Of a stretch of DNA of 9,444 bases, positions 7,681-9,444 are shown in pieces. The notes under the pieces were generated by a model, which searched no databases, was not told where the DNA came from, and saw nothing but the letters and a program-made list of their open reading frames with translations. The translations under genes were made by a program, and so were the position numbers. Location of the stretch: assembly GCA_026389255.1 (NCBI GenBank), contig JAPLIF010000137.1:1-9444 (forward strand). Direction: 5' to 3'. The DNA comes from Cyanobacteriota bacterium. GTDB lineage: Bacteria; Cyanobacteriota; Cyanobacteriia; PCC-6307; Cyanobiaceae. Within the stretch, counting starts at the first letter, position 1; the number at the start of each line of letters is the position of its first letter.

Positions 7681-7798
7681 GCCGCTTGGAAGGGGGGCCA
7701 AAGGCGGTGTAGATGCCGAAGCCGGTGAGGGCCAGGAGCACCGCCAGCACCGCGAGGGCCACGGAGAGGGCGGGGGAGGTGCCGGTGGTGGGGTCCAT
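7649..7798 (-). CDS. psbN: PsbN, photosystem II assembly protein
   Basis: PsbN is a small single-span thylakoid protein. Despite its name, work in plants places it as a factor for PSII assembly and repair rather than a stable subunit. The 49-residue product reads MDPTTGTSPALSVALAV at the N-terminus, then a hydrophobic span (about residues 11-30), then the diagnostic [23 protein letters not shown] at 7798 gives the family length. On its own strand the leader is a run of C-tracts ending two bases from the ATG, with no Shine-Dalgarno sequence. It is divergent from psbH, the orientation conserved from cyanobacteria to chloroplasts. Its last 32 bp (10 codons including stop) overlap the end of the mannosidase gene on the other strand. 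Its composition is as GC-rich as its neighbours. Confidence 0.96.
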   Translation of the reverse strand: MDPTTGTSPALSVALAVLAVLLALTGFGIYTAFGPPSKRLTDPFDDHED

Positions 7799-7800
7799 CA

Positions 7801-7827
7801 GGGGGATGGGGGGTAGGGGAAAAGGGG
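7801..7827 (+). promoter_or_regulatory. G-quadruplex-type motif between psbN and psbH
   Basis: Plus-strand bases 7801-7827 consist of G5, AT, G6, TA, G4, AAAA, G4: four runs of at least four G with loops of 2, 2 and 4 bases. It starts two bases from the psbN ATG, so the G-rich strand is the psbN template and the psbN mRNA leader is C-rich. The motif is read directly from the sequence. A regulatory role is conjecture. Confidence 0.55.
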
Positions 7828-7888
7828 CCGGGGCCGGCGCGTTGCATCACAACTCTCGACGGGCGGCCCGGGCCGGGAGGGATGGCCC

Positions 7889-7913
7889 TTAGAGTACCCA
7901 GTACGATATCCAC
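7889..7913 (+). promoter_or_regulatory. Possible psbH promoter region (-10-like TACGAT)
   Basis: The only A/T-richer patch in the 135-bp psbN-psbH gap is at 7889-7910 (TTAGAGTACCCAGTACGATA). TACGAT at 7902-7907 matches the TATAAT consensus at four of six positions and would place transcription near 7914, about 20 bases before the psbH ATG. I see no good -35 element at normal spacing, so this is weak. Confidence 0.25.
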
Positions 7914-7933
7914 CCTGAGAGTTCAGCGCTGCC

Positions 7934-8134
7934 ATGGCTCAACGCACCCGCTTGGGAGACTTCCTCCGCCCCCTGAATTCCGAGTACGGCAAGGTGGTCC
8001 CAGGCTGGGGCACCACGCCGGTGATGGGCATCATCATGCTGCTTTTCCTCGTATTCCTGCTGGTGATCCTGCAGCTGTACAACCGGTCCTTGCTGCTGGA
8101 AGGCATCAATGTCAACTGGAATGGCCTCAACTGA
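7934..8134 (+). CDS. psbH: Photosystem II reaction centre protein H
   Basis: PsbH is a single-span PSII core subunit next to CP47, needed for stable assembly and for acceptor-side function. The 66-residue product begins [20 protein letters not shown] and continues with [12 protein letters not shown], both family signatures. A transmembrane helix follows at about residues 29-48 ([19 protein letters not shown]), then [16 protein letters not shown]. Length matches cyanobacterial PsbH, which lacks the N-terminal phosphorylated extension of plants. It diverges from psbN and is followed 24 bp later by tatA on the same strand. No strong Shine-Dalgarno is seen. Confidence 0.97.
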   Translation: MAQRTRLGDFLRPLNSEYGKVVPGWGTTPVMGIIMLLFLVFLLVILQLYNRSLLLEGINVNWNGLN

Positions 8135-8158
8135 TTCCTTCCCGCCCTCCCAGGCCCC

Positions 8159-8461
8159 ATGAATATCTTCGGCATCGGACTCCCCGAGATGGCGGTCATC
8201 GCCGCCATCGCTCTTCTGGTGTTCGGTCCCAAGCGCTTGCCGGAGATGGGCAAGACCCTGGGTAAAACCCTTAAGGGCTTCCAATCGGCCTCCCAGGAAT
8301 TCGAAAAGGAATTCCGCCAGGTCATCGACCCCGACGTGCCGGCCACCGCTTCGTCCTTGTCCGAAGCCCCGATCTCGGCGTTGCCCCCCCCATCCGAGGC
8401 GGCCGTTACAGTCCCAGCTGTTCCAGCCGCACCCCTCAGTGTCAGCGTCGAGGCGGACTGA
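8159..8461 (+). CDS. tatA: Sec-independent (twin-arginine) translocase protein TatA/Hcf106 family
   Basis: TatA forms the translocation assembly of the Tat pathway, which exports folded proteins across the plasma and thylakoid membranes. The 100-residue product has the standard plan: a short N-terminus and membrane helix (residues about 4-21, MNIFGIGLPEMAVIAAIALL), the hinge FGPKRLPEMG (about 22-31), an amphipathic helix (about 28-54, GKTLGKTLKGFQSASQEFEKEF), then an acidic, Ala/Pro-rich disordered tail of about 45 residues. TatA and TatB types are hard to separate by eye. The Glu at position 10 is shared by several cyanobacterial members. It lies 24 bp after psbH and 39 bp before pth on the same strand, so the three are probably co-transcribed. 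The leader is C-rich without an evident Shine-Dalgarno. Confidence 0.93.
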   Translation: MNIFGIGLPEMAVIAAIALLVFGPKRLPEMGKTLGKTLKGFQSASQEFEKEFRQVIDPDVPATASSLSEAPISALPPPSEAAVTVPAVPAAPLSVSVEAD

Positions 8462-8500
8462 AGCCCGACCGTCGACCATCCCCACTCCCTATTCCCGCCC

Positions 8501-9109
8501 GTGGAACTGCAATTGGTGGTAGGGCTGGGCAACCCAGGTGACAAGTACGGCCTCACCCGCCACAACATCGGCTTTATGGCGGTCGAGCAGTTGGCCGGCG
8601 CGGCCGGTGCGCCCCTTAAGTCCCAGGCCAAATTGCAGGGCCTGACCGCCGAAATCGGCAGTGGCGCCGGCCGCCTGCGCCTGCTGATGCCCCAGACCTA
8701 TATGAACGAGAGCGGCCGCAGTGTGCGTTCCACCCTCGATTGGTACCGGCTTGAGGCCGCGGCGATGCTGGTGCTGGTGGACGACATGGACCTGCCCCTG
8801 GGTCGCCTGCGGCTGCGAATGGCCGGGGGGGCCGGCGGCCACAACGGCCTCAAGAGCATCATCCAGCACCTGGGCAGCGAGCAGTTCGCCCGGCTGCGCA
8901 TCGGCATCGGCCCGCCGGCGGGCCAACCTCAGGAGCGCCGCGAGCGCACCATCGGCCATGTGCTGGGGCGCTTCAGCAGCGAAGAACATCCAGTGGTGCA
9001 AAGGGTGCTGAACCAGGTCTGCGCCGGCATCCCCCTGATCCAGCGGCTGGGCCATGAAAAAGCCGCCAACCAACTGAACAGTTTCCAGGGCGCCGAGGCG
9101 CCAAGCTGA
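8501..9109 (+). CDS. pth: Peptidyl-tRNA hydrolase
   Basis: Pth releases peptides from peptidyl-tRNAs that drop off ribosomes, recycling tRNA in the cytoplasm. The 202-residue product has usual family length. Key residues are all present and sit one position beyond their E. coli numbers: N11 in VGLGNPGDKY, catalytic H21 in TRHNIGF, N69 in QTYMNESG, D94 in DDMDLPLG, and H114 in GGAGGHNGL. The start is GTG at 8501, which places LQLVVGLGNPG at the expected N-terminus. No in-frame ATG fits better. The 39-bp gap from tatA is C-rich with no Shine-Dalgarno. Confidence 0.97.
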   Translation: MELQLVVGLGNPGDKYGLTRHNIGFMAVEQLAGAAGAPLKSQAKLQGLTAEIGSGAGRLRLLMPQTYMNESGRSVRSTLDWYRLEAAAMLVLVDDMDLPLGRLRLRMAGGAGGHNGLKSIIQHLGSEQFARLRIGIGPPAGQPQERRERTIGHVLGRFSSEEHPVVQRVLNQVCAGIPLIQRLGHEKAANQLNSFQGAEAPS

Positions 9110-9116
9110 CGTTCTT

Positions 9117-9180
9117 GGCCCCCAGTCCAGCCCACTCCCACTTTCCCCCTATGACCCAAAATCCCCTGGCCCCCCAGTCC
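9117..9180 (+). repeat. Short direct repeat in the pth-DUF3146 gap
   Basis: TGGCCCCCAGTCC ends at 9128 and recurs as TGGCCCCCCAGTCC ending at 9180, differing by one C in the C-run. Between them lies a pyrimidine-rich stretch (CCCACTCCCACTTTCCCCCT). The 93-bp gap contains no other recognisable element: no hairpin with a T-run and no clear promoter. Confidence 0.5.
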
Positions 9181-9202
9181 CCCCAGCCTTGAAGCGCCTG
9201 CC

Positions 9203-9444
9203 GTGAGCCGCCTGCCCAGCACCACCGCCCAGCTGCGGGTCCTGCGCCAGAGCTTCAGCCCCTGCCTGCTGGAGGGGGAGGTGAGCGCCGGTGGCTTCCA
9301 GTGGAGCTTCCGTTGGGCCTTTGACCGGGGCGACCTCAGCGTCGAACCGTCCCTGGGTCGGGCCCTGATCCAGGACGCCCTGCTTCGCTACCTGCTGCAG
9401 GCCGACTACCAGCTGGAAGCCGGTGGGGATTACGCCTTCACGGT
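9203..9444 (+). CDS. DUF3146 family protein, N-terminal part (partial, 3' end outside window)
   Basis: A small cyanobacterial protein of unknown function. The frame is open from GTG 9203 to the window edge, giving 80 complete codons. The product contains TTAQLRVLRQSF, then LEGEVSAGGFQWSFRWAF, then the strongly family-like LSVEPSLGRALIQDALLRYLLQ and YQLEAGGDYAFTV. I recognise this from memory as DUF3146, whose members are only around 80-100 residues, so little is probably missing. An in-frame stop at 9152-9154 and the lack of any other in-frame ATG or GTG after it support the GTG start. There is no Shine-Dalgarno. It follows pth by 93 bp on the same strand. No domain of known activity is visible and I do not propose a function. 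Confidence 0.75.
   Translation, partial: MSRLPSTTAQLRVLRQSFSPCLLEGEVSAGGFQWSFRWAFDRGDLSVEPSLGRALIQDALLRYLLQADYQLEAGGDYAFT

Noticed and set aside
7939..8631. Minus-strand frames antisense to psbH, tatA and pth
   Set aside because: The plus strand has three recognised conserved genes here. The antisense products match nothing I recognise.
9151..9192. A 13-codon mini-ORF (MTQNPLAPQSPQP) between pth and the DUF3146 gene, considered as a leader peptide
   Set aside because: It has no ribosome-binding site, no run of regulatory codons and no attenuator hairpin after it, and a short frame like this is expected by chance.
1..9444. CRISPR arrays, tRNA or rRNA genes, insertion sequences and HIP1 (GCGATCGC) sites
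   Set aside because: No spaced repeat arrays, tRNA-like cloverleaf, transposase or terminal inverted repeats were seen. I found only near-HIP1 sequences (for example near 2209-2216), not the exact octamer.

Overview
The window comes from a high-GC cyanobacterium, most likely an alpha-cyanobacterium of the Synechococcus/Cyanobium group. It carries the photosystem II small-protein genes psbI, psbN and psbH, a DUF3769 outer-membrane protein and a DUF3146-type gene, the last two known to me only from cyanobacteria. Most coding DNA is GC-rich (about 73% in one hand-counted line of the mannosidase gene). The genus is inferred, not proven.

Layout, left to right. (1) 1-1031, + strand: the 3' part of leuC and complete leuD, joined by an ATGA overlap, encoding the two subunits of isopropylmalate isomerase. 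(2) 1043-4542, - strand: psbI, then 65 bp downstream a 1104-residue LptD/OstA-like outer-membrane protein (DUF3769 type) that converges on leuD with 11 bp between stops. (3) 4567-7680, + strand: a family GH38 alpha-mannosidase diverging from psbI. (4) 7649-7798, - strand: psbN, whose 3' end overlaps the mannosidase 3' end on the opposite strand. (5) 7934-9444, + strand: psbH, tatA, pth and the start of a DUF3146-like gene, closely spaced and probably at least partly co-transcribed. No stretch over 300 bases lacks a gene. The longest gaps are psbN-psbH (135 bp) and pth-DUF3146 (93 bp).

Functionally the window mixes leucine biosynthesis, PSII assembly and small subunits, thylakoid/plasma-membrane protein export (TatA), tRNA recycling (Pth), LPS export to the outer membrane and mannoside hydrolysis. 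The most interesting item is inside the DUF3769 protein. Between its LptA-like domain and its barrel, and flanked by two proline-rich linkers, lies a segment of about 180 residues that looks like a separate small outer-membrane beta-barrel of the PagL (lipid A 3-O-deacylase) type, with a candidate His-x-Ser...Glu triad. If real, it would join LPS insertion and lipid A deacylation in one polypeptide. Other notable points are a strong G-quadruplex motif touching the psbN start, a 12-bp palindrome in the psbI/mannosidase divergent region, an 8-bp-stem hairpin between psbI and the DUF3769 gene, C-rich leaders without Shine-Dalgarno sequences in front of several genes, and a composition shift within the DUF3769 gene.
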